Source: Streptomyces filamentosus (GTDB taxonomy: Bacteria; Actinomycetota; Actinomycetes; Streptomycetales; Streptomycetaceae). Taken from it: DNA of 64,000 nt. The notes beneath the pieces were generated by a model. The model was given only the letters and a program-made list of their open reading frames with translations, did no database searches and was not told the origin of the DNA. The stretch lies in NCBI RefSeq assembly GCF_014654895.1, contig NZ_BNBE01000003.1, forward strand, positions 86,001 through 150,000, given 5' to 3'. Of this stretch, positions 32,172-40,968 are shown one piece after another; the stretch's first letter is position 1; every line of letters begins with the position of its first letter. The translations under genes and the position numbers were made by a program.

Positions 32172-33362
32172 ATGAAGTCGTACGTCGTCGGTGTCGGCAT
32201 GACGAAGTTCGAGAAGCCCGAGACCCGGGACTGGCAGTACTGGGACATGGCCCGCGAGGCCGGCACCGCCGCCCTCGCCGACGCCGGGATCCCCTACGGG
32301 AAGGTCGAACAGGCCGCCGTGGGGTACTGCTTCCAGGCGTCCACCGCCGGCCAGCGGGCCGTCTACGAGCTCGGCCTCACCGGACTGCCCGTCTACAACC
32401 TCAACAACAACTGCGCCACCGGCTCCACCGCCCTCATGACCGCCCGCCAGTTCGTCGAGGGCGGCGTCGCCGACTGCGTCCTCGCCCTCGGCTTCGAGAA
32501 GATGAGCCGCGGATCCCTGGGCGGCGGTTCCGGCGCGGGCGACTTCAAGACCTCGCCCGTCGCCCGGCACTACGGCATCATGGCCGCCGCCCACGGCTTC
32601 GAGGCGTCCCCGCCCACCGCGCAGATCTTCGGCAACGCCGCCCGCGAGCACATGGAGCGGTACGGCACCACCGAGGCGCAGCTCGCCGCCGTCGCCGCCA
32701 AGAACCACCTCCACTCCTCCCGCAACCCGAACGCCCAGTTCCAGGACGTCCACACCGTCGACGAGATCCTCGCCTCGAAGACCGTCCACCGGCCCCTCAC
32801 CAAGCTCCAGTGCTCGCCCACCTCGGACGGGGCCGCCGCCGCCCTCGTCGTCTCCGGGCGCTTCGTCGCCGAACACGGCCTGGAGGACCGGGCCGTGGAG
32901 ATCGCCGCCCAGGCCATGACCACCGACACCGGCGAGTCCTTCGCCTCCGGCTCCTGCATCGACGCCGTCGGCCGCCCCATGTCCCGGGAGGCCGCCCGGC
33001 AGGTCTACGAGACGTCCGGCCTCGGCATCGAGGACGTCGACGTCATCGAGCTCCACGACTGCTTCTCCGTCAACGAACTCCTCACCTACGAGGCCCTCGG
33101 CATGTGCGAGGAGGGCGCCTCCGGCAAGCTCGTCGAGTCCGGCGCCACCGGCCACGGCGGCCGGTGGGTGGTCAACCCCTCCGGCGGCCTCATCTCCAAG
33201 GGCCACCCCCTCGGCGCCACCGGTCTCGCCCAGACCGCCGAACTCGTCTGGCAGCTCCGCGGCGAGGCCGCCGCCCGGCAGGTCCCCGGCGCCCGCGTCG
33301 GCCTCGCCCACAACATCGGCCTCGGCGGCGCGGCGGTGGTCACCCTCCTGCGCAGGTCGTAG
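32172..33362 (+). CDS. Lipid-transfer protein / SCP2-type thiolase, Ltp1-like
   Basis: 396 residues; GAGAGG before the ATG, 13 bases after the FadE stop, so co-transcribed. The N-terminus MKSYVVGVGMTKFEKPETRDWQYWDMAREAGTAALADAGIPYGKVEQ matches, from memory, the mycobacterial Ltp1 (Rv2790c) type. The Cys in VYNLNNNCATGSTALMTARQF occupies the thiolase nucleophile position. HxxG-type ends are in SKGHPLGATGLAQ. Such proteins act as 3-ketoacyl-CoA thiolases or as aldolases cleaving the steroid side chain. Together with the FadE-like gene it would do the dehydrogenation and final cleavage of a beta-oxidation turn. Confidence 0.9.
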   Translation: MKSYVVGVGMTKFEKPETRDWQYWDMAREAGTAALADAGIPYGKVEQAAVGYCFQASTAGQRAVYELGLTGLPVYNLNNNCATGSTALMTARQFVEGGVADCVLALGFEKMSRGSLGGGSGAGDFKTSPVARHYGIMAAAHGFEASPPTAQIFGNAAREHMERYGTTEAQLAAVAAKNHLHSSRNPNAQFQDVHTVDEILASKTVHRPLTKLQCSPTSDGAAAALVVSGRFVAEHGLEDRAVEIAAQAMTTDTGESFASGSCIDAVGRPMSREAARQVYETSGLGIEDVDVIELHDCFSVNELLTYEALGMCEEGASGKLVESGATGHGGRWVVNPSGGLISKGHPLGATGLAQTAELVWQLRGEAAARQVPGARVGLAHNIGLGGAAVVTLLRRS

Positions 33363-33402
33363 GTCTTTCTCTCCATGTACGGGGCGGAGCCGGTCTGCGA
33401 CC

Positions 33403-34914
33403 ATGACATCCATGCCGCAGACCGACTCCGACCCCACCTCCGACCCCGCCGCCGGAACCCCCTCCGGCCCCACCGCCGGCCCCGGAACCGCCGCCCGCCC
33501 CTCCACACGCCCGCCCCGCCCCTGGCTGGTCGTCCTCGTCGCCTGCGCCGGGCAGTTCCTCGTCGTCCTCGACGTGTCCGTCATGAACGTCGCCCTGCCC
33601 TCGATGAAGGCCGACCTCGACCTCGGCTCCCTCGGCCTCCAGTGGGTTCTCAACGCCTACGCGATCGCCTTCGCCGGCTTCATGCTGCTCGGCGGGCGCG
33701 CGGCCGACCTCTACGGGCGCAAGACCATGTTCCTCGCCGGCCTCGGGCTCTTCACCGCGGCCTCCGTCGTCGGCGGCATCGCCCCCGAGGGCGGCTGGCT
33801 CATCGGCGCCCGGGCCGCCCAGGGCCTCGGCGCGGCGGCCCTCTCCCCGGCCACCCTCACCCTCGTCACCGCCGCCGTCCCCGCCGGCGCCGCCCGCACC
33901 CGGGCCATCGGCACCTGGACGGCCGTCGGCGCGGCCGGCGGCGCCGCGGGCGGCTTCGTCGGCGGCCTCCTCGTCGACCTCCTGAACTGGCGCTGGGTCC
34001 TCCTCGTCAACGTCCCCGTCGGCATCCTGGTCCTCGCCGCCGCGGCCCTCGGCCTGCGCGAGTCCCGCACCGCCGCGGGCCGCCGCCTCGACCTGCCCGG
34101 CGCCGTCCTCGTCACCGGCGGCCTCGCCACCCTCGCGTACGGCATCGTGCAGACCGAGATGGCCGGCTGGACCGCCCCCGCCACCCTCCTGCCGCTCCTC
34201 GGCGGCCTCGCCCTGCTCGCCCTCTTCGTCGCCGTCGAGGCCCGCACCGCCGCCCCCCTCGTGCCGCTCGGGATCTTCCGCAACCGCGCCGTCTCCGCCG
34301 CCAACGTCGGCATCATGCTGTGCGGCTCCAGCTCCTTCGGCATGTGGTTCTTCATGACGGTCTACGCCCAGAACGTCCTCGGCTACACCCCGCTCCAGGC
34401 CGGCCTCGCCCTCGTCCCCAGCTCGCTCGCCGTCCTCGTCGGCTCCAAGACCGCGCCCCGCCTGATGGCCCTCACCGGCGCCCGCGCCCTCGCCCTCACC
34501 GGCATCCTCGTCGCCGCCGCGGGCTTCGCCTGGCAGTCCACCCTGACCGCCGACGGCACCTTCCTCACCACCATCCTCGGCCCCGGCATCCTCATGATGG
34601 GCGGCATCGGCCTCGCCACCACCCCGCTCGCCACCCTCGCCACCTCCGGCGCCGCCCCCGGCGACGCGGGCCTCGTCTCCGGCCTCGTCAACACCTCCCG
34701 CACCATGGGCGGCGCCCTCGGCCTCGCCACCCTGACGACCGTCGCCGCCTCCACCACCCCCACGCCCCTCTCCCTCGGCACCCCGGCCGCCGCCTCCCTG
34801 GTCCCCGGCTACGCCATGGCCTTCCGCGTCTCCACCGGCGTCCTCCTCGCCGCGGCCGTCCTCATGGCGCTCTGGCTGCCCCGGGCCGTACACCGAACGG
34901 TGCAGAAGGGCTGA
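33403..34914 (+). CDS. MFS transporter, DHA2 (EmrB/QacA) drug-efflux type
   Basis: 503 residues (a second ATG lies at residue 4). A Pro/Thr-rich cytosolic start is followed by about 14 hydrophobic segments: WLVVLVACAGQFLVVLDVSVMNVALPSM (the antiporter motif region), then MLLGGRAADLYGRKTMFLAGL (MFS loop motif A) and GAAGGAAGGFVGGLL (motif C of antiporters). Members export hydrophobic drugs or dyes with proton exchange. It lies 40 bases after the thiolase but has a distinct start; whether it belongs to that transcript is unclear. Confidence 0.92.
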   Translation: MTSMPQTDSDPTSDPAAGTPSGPTAGPGTAARPSTRPPRPWLVVLVACAGQFLVVLDVSVMNVALPSMKADLDLGSLGLQWVLNAYAIAFAGFMLLGGRAADLYGRKTMFLAGLGLFTAASVVGGIAPEGGWLIGARAAQGLGAAALSPATLTLVTAAVPAGAARTRAIGTWTAVGAAGGAAGGFVGGLLVDLLNWRWVLLVNVPVGILVLAAAALGLRESRTAAGRRLDLPGAVLVTGGLATLAYGIVQTEMAGWTAPATLLPLLGGLALLALFVAVEARTAAPLVPLGIFRNRAVSAANVGIMLCGSSSFGMWFFMTVYAQNVLGYTPLQAGLALVPSSLAVLVGSKTAPRLMALTGARALALTGILVAAAGFAWQSTLTADGTFLTTILGPGILMMGGIGLATTPLATLATSGAAPGDAGLVSGLVNTSRTMGGALGLATLTTVAASTTPTPLSLGTPAAASLVPGYAMAFRVSTGVLLAAAVLMALWLPRAVHRTVQKG

Positions 34915-35038
34915 CCCCCGCCACCGTCCGGTGTACGCCGAAGCGCCCGCGCCGGGAGGACGCGGCCGTCCCCTCCCCCTCCGTACCGTCCTGACCACCG
35001 GAAACGACGTGCAGGAAACAGGAGAGGGAGAGGACGGC

Positions 35039-35734
35039 ATGACGACGACCACGCAGGACGGCATGACGACGGCGACGGCCACGGAGGTACGCGCTCCGCT
35101 CGCCCGGATCGCCCCGCTCGCACCGCTCGCCCTGATCGGCGCCGGAGTCCTCGCCATGACGGCGGTGGAACTCCTGAACCCCCGCTACGACCTGGTGAGC
35201 GAGACCCTCAGCCGCTACGTCCACGGCACCGCCGGCCTGCTGCTCCCCGCCTCCCTGCTGGCCGTCGCCGCCGCCTCCGCCCTCCTCACCGCACGCCTGT
35301 GGGGGACGGGCGGCCGCGCGGCCCGCACCGCCCTGGTGGTGTGGACCGCCGGAATCCTGGTCGCGGGCGTCTTCCCCGCCGACCCGCCCGGCCACCACCA
35401 CCGCCCCTCCCCCTCCGAACTCGTCCACGGCAACGCCGCCTTCCTCGCCTTCGCCGCCCTCCCCACGGCCGCCGTCCTGCTCCGCCGCGCCCTGGCCGCC
35501 CGCCGGCCCCGGCTGCGCCCCGCCCTCACCGCCCTCGCCGCGGCCTCGGTCCTGACCACCGCCGCCCTCGCCGTCTTCCTCGTCGACGTGATGGACGGCG
35601 GCCCGTCCCTGGGCTTCGCCGGCGCCCCGACCCCGGTCGGCCTCGTCGAGCGCCTGGTGCTCGCCGCCGACCTCGGCTGGCTCGTCCTCGCCCTCGCCGC
35701 GGGCTCTGGCCGGGGGCGGACCCGCCGTGCATGA
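35039..35734 (+). CDS. DUF998 membrane protein
   Basis: 231 residues from the ATG at 35039, which follows GGAGAGGGAGAGG. Six hydrophobic segments: LAPLALIGAGVLAMTAVELL, LLLPASLLAVAAASALLTA, AARTALVVWTAGILVAGVFP, FLAFAALPTAAVLLRRAL, LTALAAASVLTTAALAVFL and LAADLGWLVLALAAG. The DPPGHHHRPSPSELVHGNAAFLAF loop is typical of DUF998. The function of this family is not established. The histidine kinase gene follows at once. Confidence 0.88.
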   Translation: MTTTTQDGMTTATATEVRAPLARIAPLAPLALIGAGVLAMTAVELLNPRYDLVSETLSRYVHGTAGLLLPASLLAVAAASALLTARLWGTGGRAARTALVVWTAGILVAGVFPADPPGHHHRPSPSELVHGNAAFLAFAALPTAAVLLRRALAARRPRLRPALTALAAASVLTTAALAVFLVDVMDGGPSLGFAGAPTPVGLVERLVLAADLGWLVLALAAGSGRGRTRRA

Positions 35735-35741
35735 TCACTCC

Positions 35742-36908
35742 ATGGACCGACCGGCGTGGAAACCCACCTCCACCGACGGGCTGCTCGCGGCCGTCACCGC
35801 CGTCGCCGTCCTCGCGGGCACCGCCCGCCTCGGCGGCCGGCTCGACCTGGCGGGCGCCCTGCCGCTCGCCCTCTGGCTGGGCCTGCTGCTCCTGGGCCGC
35901 CGCCGGTGGCCGCTCACCGTCCTGCTGCTGTCCGTGCAGGCCGTCATCGTCTTCCGCACCTCCGGCCTCACCGACACCGGCTGGGTGTGGCCGGTGTCCG
36001 TCGCGTACGCCGCGCTGGCCGCCGACGACCGGCCCGGCCGCCCCGGCCTGCCCTGGGCGGTGGGCGTCGGCCTGACCGAACTCGCCTTCGCCGCCGCCTG
36101 GGAGGTGCCCACCTCCGGCACCGGCCCCCGCGAGGCCCTCGCCTCACTGGGCGCCGAGGCCCTGTGGCTGGCGCTGCTCCTCGCCGCCGCCACCGCCCAC
36201 CGCGACCGCCTCCGCTGGCGCGCCGAACGCGAAGCCCGCCTGTTCAAGGAGGCCCGCGCCCGGGACCTGGAGGCCGGCCGCCGCATCGCCGAGGCCCGCC
36301 TCGACATCGCCCGCGAACTCCACGACGTCGTCGGCCACACCCTCACCGTCGTCGGCCTCCAGCTCCGCGTCGCCGCCGAGTCCCTGGACGACTCCCCGGC
36401 GGAGGCCCGCGCCGCCCTCGCCACCGCCCAGGAGGTCCGCACCGCCGCCGTCCGCGACCTCCGCGCCCTCGTCCACGTCCTGCGCGCCCCGGGCGAGGAC
36501 CCGAAGGAACCCGCCGCCGGGGTCCCCGAACTCGCCGCCCTCGTCGACCGGACGCGCACGGCCGGCCTGGACGTCCGCCTGGAGACGACCGGCGACCCCG
36601 CCGCCGTCCCCGCCCCCGTCTCCCTCGCCGTCCACCGCGTCGTCCAGGAGGCCCTCACCAACACCGTCCGCCACGCGGGCGCCTCCCGTGCCGACGTCGC
36701 CGTCCGGATCGGGGACGGCCGCGTCGAGGTGACCGTCGCCGACGACGGTCCGGTCCCGCCCGGCCCGCCCGCCGCCCCCGGGCACGGCATCCGCGGCATG
36801 ACCGAACGCGTCCACGCCCTCGGCGGCGAACTCACCGCAGGGCGGCCCGGCGACGGCGACGGCTGGCTCGTCCGGGCCGTCGTCCCTGTGCCAGGCTTCG
36901 GGCCATGA
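35742..36908 (+). CDS. Sensor histidine kinase, NarL/DesK type
   Basis: 388 residues from ATG 35742 (GTG 35727 is also open). The N-terminal half has several hydrophobic segments with little periplasmic loop. The H-box is LDIARELHDVVGHTLTVVGLQLRV (phospho-acceptor His in HDVVGH), followed by the ATPase domain VHRVVQEALTNTVRHAGASRADVAVRI (N box) and GHGIRGMTERVHALGGELTAGRPG. It belongs to the HPK7/NarL group and pairs with the response regulator whose ATG overlaps its stop. Signal unknown. Confidence 0.92.
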   Translation: MDRPAWKPTSTDGLLAAVTAVAVLAGTARLGGRLDLAGALPLALWLGLLLLGRRRWPLTVLLLSVQAVIVFRTSGLTDTGWVWPVSVAYAALAADDRPGRPGLPWAVGVGLTELAFAAAWEVPTSGTGPREALASLGAEALWLALLLAAATAHRDRLRWRAEREARLFKEARARDLEAGRRIAEARLDIARELHDVVGHTLTVVGLQLRVAAESLDDSPAEARAALATAQEVRTAAVRDLRALVHVLRAPGEDPKEPAAGVPELAALVDRTRTAGLDVRLETTGDPAAVPAPVSLAVHRVVQEALTNTVRHAGASRADVAVRIGDGRVEVTVADDGPVPPGPPAAPGHGIRGMTERVHALGGELTAGRPGDGDGWLVRAVVPVPGFGP

Positions 36909-37618
36909 CGACCGAGACGATCAAGGTGCTCCTCGCCGACGACCAGGCCCTCGTCCGGGCCGGCTTCCGCAGCCTCCTCGCGCGTGCCAAGGACATCGAG
37001 GTCGTCGGCGAGGCCGGCACCGGCGACGAGGCCGTCCGCACCGCCCGCGCCGTCCGCCCCGACGTCGTCCTCATGGACATCCGCATGCCCGGCACGGACG
37101 GCCTCACCGCCACCCGGACCCTCACCGGCGACCCCGACCTGACGGAGTGCCGGGTCATCGTCCTCACCACCTTCGAGACGGACGAGTACGTCTTCGCCGC
37201 CCTCCGCGCGGGCGCCAGCGGCTTCCTCACCAAGGAGATCGAGCCCGACGACCTCCGGCAGGCGGTCCGCGCCGTCGCCGCCGGGGACGCCCTGCTCTCC
37301 CCGAGCGCGACCCGCCGGGTGGTCGCGCAGTTCGCCCACCGCCCGGCCGCCCCCGCCGTCACCCCCGAGCGGCTGTCCGTCCTCACCGCCCGCGAACGCG
37401 AGCTCACCCGCCTCGTCGCCACCGGCCTCTCCAACGACGAGATCGCCGCCCGGCTCGTCATCAGCCCCCTCACCGCCAAGACCCACATCACCCGGGCCCT
37501 CGCCAAACTGGGCGTCCGCGACCGCGCCCAACTGGTCATCCTCGCCTACGAGACGGGCCTCGTCGTCCCGGGAGCACAGGCCGACGAGTGCACGGAGGCC
37601 CCGGAGCGCCCGGCCTAG
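36905..37618 (+). CDS. Response regulator, NarL/LuxR type
   Basis: 237 residues; the ATG overlaps the kinase stop (ATGA). Receiver domain: VLLADDQALVRAGFRSLLA, the phospho-acceptor Asp in VLMDIRMPGTDGL (about residue 58) and TTFETDEYVFAALRAGASGFLTKEIEPD. A LuxR-type DNA-binding domain follows: LTARERELTRLVATGLSNDEIAARLVISPLTAKTHITRALAKLGVRDRAQLV. It pairs with the kinase at 35742. Its 3' end overlaps the convergent DesR-like regulator by 4 bases. Confidence 0.93.
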   Translation: MTTETIKVLLADDQALVRAGFRSLLARAKDIEVVGEAGTGDEAVRTARAVRPDVVLMDIRMPGTDGLTATRTLTGDPDLTECRVIVLTTFETDEYVFAALRAGASGFLTKEIEPDDLRQAVRAVAAGDALLSPSATRRVVAQFAHRPAAPAVTPERLSVLTARERELTRLVATGLSNDEIAARLVISPLTAKTHITRALAKLGVRDRAQLVILAYETGLVVPGAQADECTEAPERPA

Positions 37619-38256
37619 AGCCAGCCCTGCTGCCGCGCGGCCCGCGCCGCCTCCATGCGGTTGCGGGTGCCGGTCTTGCCGATCGCGGACGACAGGTAGT
37701 TGCGCACGGTCGACTCCGACAGGCGCAGCCGCCCCGCGATGTCCGCGATCGTCGCCCCGTCGACCGCCGCCGACAGGGCCTCCCGCTCCCGGGCCGTCAG
37801 CGGGTTCGGACCCGCGCCGAGCGCCGCCGCGGCGAGCGCCGGATCGATGACCGTCTCGCCCCGCAGCACCTTCCGCACCGCCTCCGCCAGCTCCTCCACC
37901 GGCCCGTCCTTCACCAGGAACCCGGCCGCGCCCGCCTCCATCGCCCGCCGCAGGTACCCGGGCCGGCCGAAGGTCGTCAGGATCAGCACCCGGCAGTCCG
38001 GCACCTCGTCCCGCAGCTCCGCCGCCGCGTCGAGCCCCGACCGCCCCGGCAGCTCGATGTCGAGCAGCGCCACGTCGGGCCGCGCCACCAGCGCCCGCTC
38101 CACGATCTCGTCGCCCCGCCCCACCTGGGCGACCACCTCGATGTCCGGTTCGAGCCCGAGCAGCAGCGCGAGCGCCCCGCGCATCATCCCCTGGTCCTCG
38201 GCGAGGAGCACCCGTACGGACTTGGCGGGCCGGTGGTCGCGCGGCATCTTGTTCAC
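37615..38256 (-). CDS. Response regulator, LuxR/DesR type, separated from its kinase by an insertion sequence
   Basis: 213 residues: receiver VRVLLAEDQGMMRGALALLLGLEPDIEV with phospho-Asp in VALLDIELPGRSGLDAA, then LTAREREALSAAVDGATIADIAGRLRLSESTVRNYLSSAIGKTGTRNRMEA, a LuxR helix-turn-helix of the DesR kind. Start: GTG at 38256 or ATG at 38247. The gene that should precede it, a DesK-like kinase (39690-40955), is on the same strand. The IS701-type element sits between the two, 10 bases before this start. The gene therefore lost its native upstream region; it could be read from an IS promoter since the transposase runs in the same direction. Confidence 0.9.
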   Translation of the reverse strand: MNKMPRDHRPAKSVRVLLAEDQGMMRGALALLLGLEPDIEVVAQVGRGDEIVERALVARPDVALLDIELPGRSGLDAAAELRDEVPDCRVLILTTFGRPGYLRRAMEAGAAGFLVKDGPVEELAEAVRKVLRGETVIDPALAAAALGAGPNPLTAREREALSAAVDGATIADIAGRLRLSESTVRNYLSSAIGKTGTRNRMEAARAARQQGWL

Positions 38257-38265
38257 GGTCGAAGC

Positions 38266-38269
38266 CTAG
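38266..38269. repeat. Target-site duplication CTAG, left copy
   Basis: CTAG directly precedes the left terminal inverted repeat of the IS element; the matching copy follows the right end. Confidence 0.85.
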
Positions 38270-39670
38270 TACTGCAACGGTGTTTGCTGTGACTGGTGGC
38301 CAGGTTATGGGGGTGTGTGGCCGCGTTGTTTGTAGTGGCTGATGCGGGCTTGGTGTTGTCGTCGGCGGCGCCAGGTCGACCAGTGCAGGACGTGGTCGAC
38401 CGAGACCGGTCGGCGGTGGGTGAGGCGGTGGATCAGGCGTCTGAGCTCGGGAAGGCTGAGGGGGACGAGGCCGGAGGATCCGTTTCTGCTTTCCCGGCGT
38501 CGAGTTCGCGGGCCCGCAGCACGGTCAGGCAGGCATGGGCGGCCATGGCCAGAGTCATGTGTCGGTGCCAGCCGGGGTAGCGGCGGACCTGGTAGTCGTC
38601 CAGGCCGCACTCCTGCTTCGCGCTCTGGAAGCACTCCTCGACCGCCCACCGGCTGCCGGCGACATGGATCAGCTGGTCAAGTGTGGTGCCGGCGGGGCAG
38701 TAGGCGATGTAGTAGGAGATCTCCTCGGGCCGGCGGACACTGCGGCGGGCGATCACCCAGTGCCGCCGGTCCTCCCGGTGCCAGGGCCGCACCTCGACCC
38801 TGGCCCAGTCGAAGACCCGCGGTCCGTGGGCCCCGTTGCCGCAGGAACGGCGTTTCCACTTCTGTCTGGGCAGGTCGTGGAACAGGTCGTGAACCGGATG
38901 GTCCAGGGCCCAGCGGGTCACGACGGTGTCGTGACGGGTGGTGGCCATGACATGGAAGACATCCGCCCGCTCCAGCTCGGACCGCCAGCTTTTCGAGTAG
39001 CCGTAGCCGGCGTCCGCGGTCACCCACCCGAACGGAATCTTCTCCTCGATCGCCCGGCGGACCATCGCCCTCGCCATCGCGACCTTGGTCTCGAAGACAA
39101 CCGTGTCGCCGATACCGGCCCGCCGGCACCGTTCACGGTCGTCGGTCCAGGACGCCGGCAGGTAAAGGCGCCGGTCGATCAGGGTGCGGCCGCGGCCGGT
39201 GGCATAGGCGAGGAAGACCCCGACCTGGCAGTTCTCCGTCCGGCCGGCCGTGCCGGAGTACTGCCGCTGAACCCCGGCCGACCGGACCCCTTTCTTCAGG
39301 AAGCCGGTGTCGTCCACGATCAGCACCGCACCTGGGTCTCCGAGGTACTCGACGACGTACTCGCGCACGTCGTCCAGCACCTCGTCCGCGTCCCATTCGA
39401 TCCGGTTCAGGAGCCGGTGGAGCCGGTCCGGGCCCGCATGCCCGGCCTCCTCGGCAAGCGTCCAGCCGTTCTTCCGCTCCAGCGGAGCGATCAGTCCCCG
39501 CATATACGCAAGCGCCGACTCACGCGGCTCCGACCTGGCAAACCGGTGCACGAACCGCTCATGCAGAGACCTCAGTTCACCCGCCCACGACCGGGCATCA
39601 GCAAGTTCCCCACCCATGAACACACCAACGAACGACCTGGCCACCAGTCACGGCAAACACCGTTGCAGTA
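38270..39670 (-). mobile_element. IS701-family insertion sequence, 1401 bp
   Basis: The ends are inverted repeats beginning TACTGCAACGGTGTTTGC and continuing to roughly 35 bp with one difference near position 18 (T left, C right). The element is flanked by CTAG on both sides (38266-38269 and 39671-39674), a 4-base duplication of the YTAR type used by IS701 elements. Removing it would restore a continuous kinase-regulator unit. The single transposase frame is damaged near its 3' end. Orientation follows the transposase. Confidence 0.9.
38305..39644 (-). pseudogene. IS701-type transposase with a frameshift near the C-terminus
   Basis: The main frame runs from 39644 to 38433 and encodes 403 residues: IVDDTGFLKKG and WVTADAGYGYSKSWRSELE carry the two catalytic Asp residues, and AVEECFQSAKQECGLDDYQVRRYPGWHRHMTLAMAAHACLTV is the family signature with the catalytic Glu. 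The end SSPSAFPSSDA is not family-like. The missing C-terminus (SSGLVPLSLPELRRLIHRL to LHWSTWRRRRQHQARISHYKQRG, ending at the stop at 38305) lies in another frame, joined near 38490. A one-base indel is the simplest explanation, since the joined length is not a multiple of three. Activity cannot be assumed. Confidence 0.8.
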
Positions 39671-39674
39671 CTAG
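39671..39674. repeat. Target-site duplication CTAG, right copy
   Basis: CTAG directly follows the right terminal inverted repeat. With the left copy it marks a recent, precise transposition. Confidence 0.85.
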
Positions 39675-39689
39675 GCCGTTTCCTTCCGG

Positions 39690-40955
39690 TCAGGAGGGGT
39701 GCGCGGCCGTGTCCGGATCCCCGGGCGCCGGGAGTTCCGCCGTCACCGGGAGTTCCGCCGTGAGGCGGAAGCCGCCGTTCGGGGCGGGGCCGGCGGTGAG
39801 GGTGCCGCCGGCGGCGGAGAGGCGCTCGCGCAGACCGCGCAGGCCGCTGCCCGGCGCGCCCGCGCCTGTGCCTGTGCCTGTGCCAGTTCCAGTGCCCGTG
39901 CCAGTGCCCGCGCCCGTGCCCGTGTTCGTGTCCGGGGCGGGGCGGCGGCCGTCGTCGGTGACGGTGAGGCGGACCCGCTCCGGGCCGCTCGCGACCGCGA
40001 TCTCGCAGCGGGTGGCGTCCGCGTGCCGGACCACGTTCGTCGCCGCCTCCCGCACCACCCAGCCCAGCAGGGCCTCGGCGGCCGGTTCCAGCGGCGGGCC
40101 CGAGCGCCGTACCACCGGCTCCACGTCCGCCGAGGAGAGCGCGTCGCGCGCCCGGTCCAGCTCCGTGCCCAGGCTGCCCTCCCGGTAGCCCGTGACGGCC
40201 TCCCGGATCTCGGTGAGCGCCTGCCGGCCCACCGACTCGATGTCCGCGACCTGCCCGAGCGCCGCGTCCAGGTCGCGGGGGGCCAGCCGCCGGGCCGCCT
40301 CCGACTTCACCACGATCACGGACAGGGTGTGACCGAGCAGGTCGTGCAGGTCGCGGGAGAAGCGCAGCCGCTCCTTCTCCACCGCCGACCGGGCCAGCTC
40401 CTCGCGGGTGGCCCGCAGCTCGCCGACCGTCTCGTTCAGCGCGAGGATCGCCGCCGTCACCATGGTCGAGATGAAGGTCCCGTACACGATCCCGACGGAG
40501 TCCCAGCCGTCCCGCCAGAAGGTGACGACGCCGACCGCCGCGACCAGGGGGAAGGTGAGGAGCCGCAGTTCCCGGCCGCCCCGCGCCACCGCGCCGAGCG
40601 CCAGGCCGAGCAGCGGGAAGAGCAGCAGCCACTCGCGGCCGTAGCCGGCCGCGAGGGCGAAGGTGACGGCGGCGAGGGCGCCCAGCAGGACCCACGTGGT
40701 GGCGGTCTCGCGCCGGACCCGGTCGAAGGCGCGGAAGACGATCGCGATGTACAGCGTGTTGAAGGCCAGCAGACCGGCCAGGCCCAGCCAGGGGTTGGCG
40801 GCCTCGCCGCTGATGAGGTGGGACAGCGAGCCCATCCCCATCAGCAGCCACGGCAGGAGGCTTAGCCCGCTCGGACCCCGGTCCTGGCGGGCCTCGCACC
40901 GCTCCCGCCGCCGCTTCCGCCACCCGTTCCGCATGCCGCGCCACCCGTTCCGCAT
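39690..40955 (-). CDS. Sensor histidine kinase, DesK-like
   Basis: 421 residues. After a duplicated start (MRNGW RGMRNGW) come about six hydrophobic segments (e.g. WLLMGMGSLSHLI, LAGLLAFNTLYIAIVF, WVLLGALAAVTFALAAGY). The H-box is RFSRDLHDLLGHTLSVIVVKSEAARRLAPRD (His in HDLLGH). The ATPase domain has VVREAATNVVRHADATRCEI and GSGLRGLRERLSAAGGTL. Between the N and G2 boxes lies a Gly/Thr repeat loop (39864-39930). It is followed downstream by the IS element and then its DesR-like partner; upstream lie the ABC-2 permease and ATPase genes on the same strand. DesK/DesR systems sense membrane fluidity; here control of the exporter is inferred from proximity. Confidence 0.92.
   Translation of the reverse strand: MRNGWRGMRNGWRKRRRERCEARQDRGPSGLSLLPWLLMGMGSLSHLISGEAANPWLGLAGLLAFNTLYIAIVFRAFDRVRRETATTWVLLGALAAVTFALAAGYGREWLLLFPLLGLALGAVARGGRELRLLTFPLVAAVGVVTFWRDGWDSVGIVYGTFISTMVTAAILALNETVGELRATREELARSAVEKERLRFSRDLHDLLGHTLSVIVVKSEAARRLAPRDLDAALGQVADIESVGRQALTEIREAVTGYREGSLGTELDRARDALSSADVEPVVRRSGPPLEPAAEALLGWVVREAATNVVRHADATRCEIAVASGPERVRLTVTDDGRRPAPDTNTGTGAGTGTGTGTGTGTGTGAGAPGSGLRGLRERLSAAGGTLTAGPAPNGGFRLTAELPVTAELPAPGDPDTAAHPS
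39864..39930 (-). repeat. Hexanucleotide repeat (cctgtg/cccgtg) inside the DesK-like gene
   Basis: About ten degenerate copies encode a Gly-Thr-Gly-Thr run in the loop between the N and G2 boxes of the kinase. Repeat changes by multiples of six keep the frame. Confidence 0.8.
40916..40955 (-). repeat. 21-bp tandem duplication of the DesK-like start codon region
   Basis: The sequence coding MRNGWR occurs twice in frame, 21 bases apart (ATGs at 40955 and 40934). Either Met may start the protein. Confidence 0.8.
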
Positions 40956-40968
40956 CCCGCGCCCCCCG

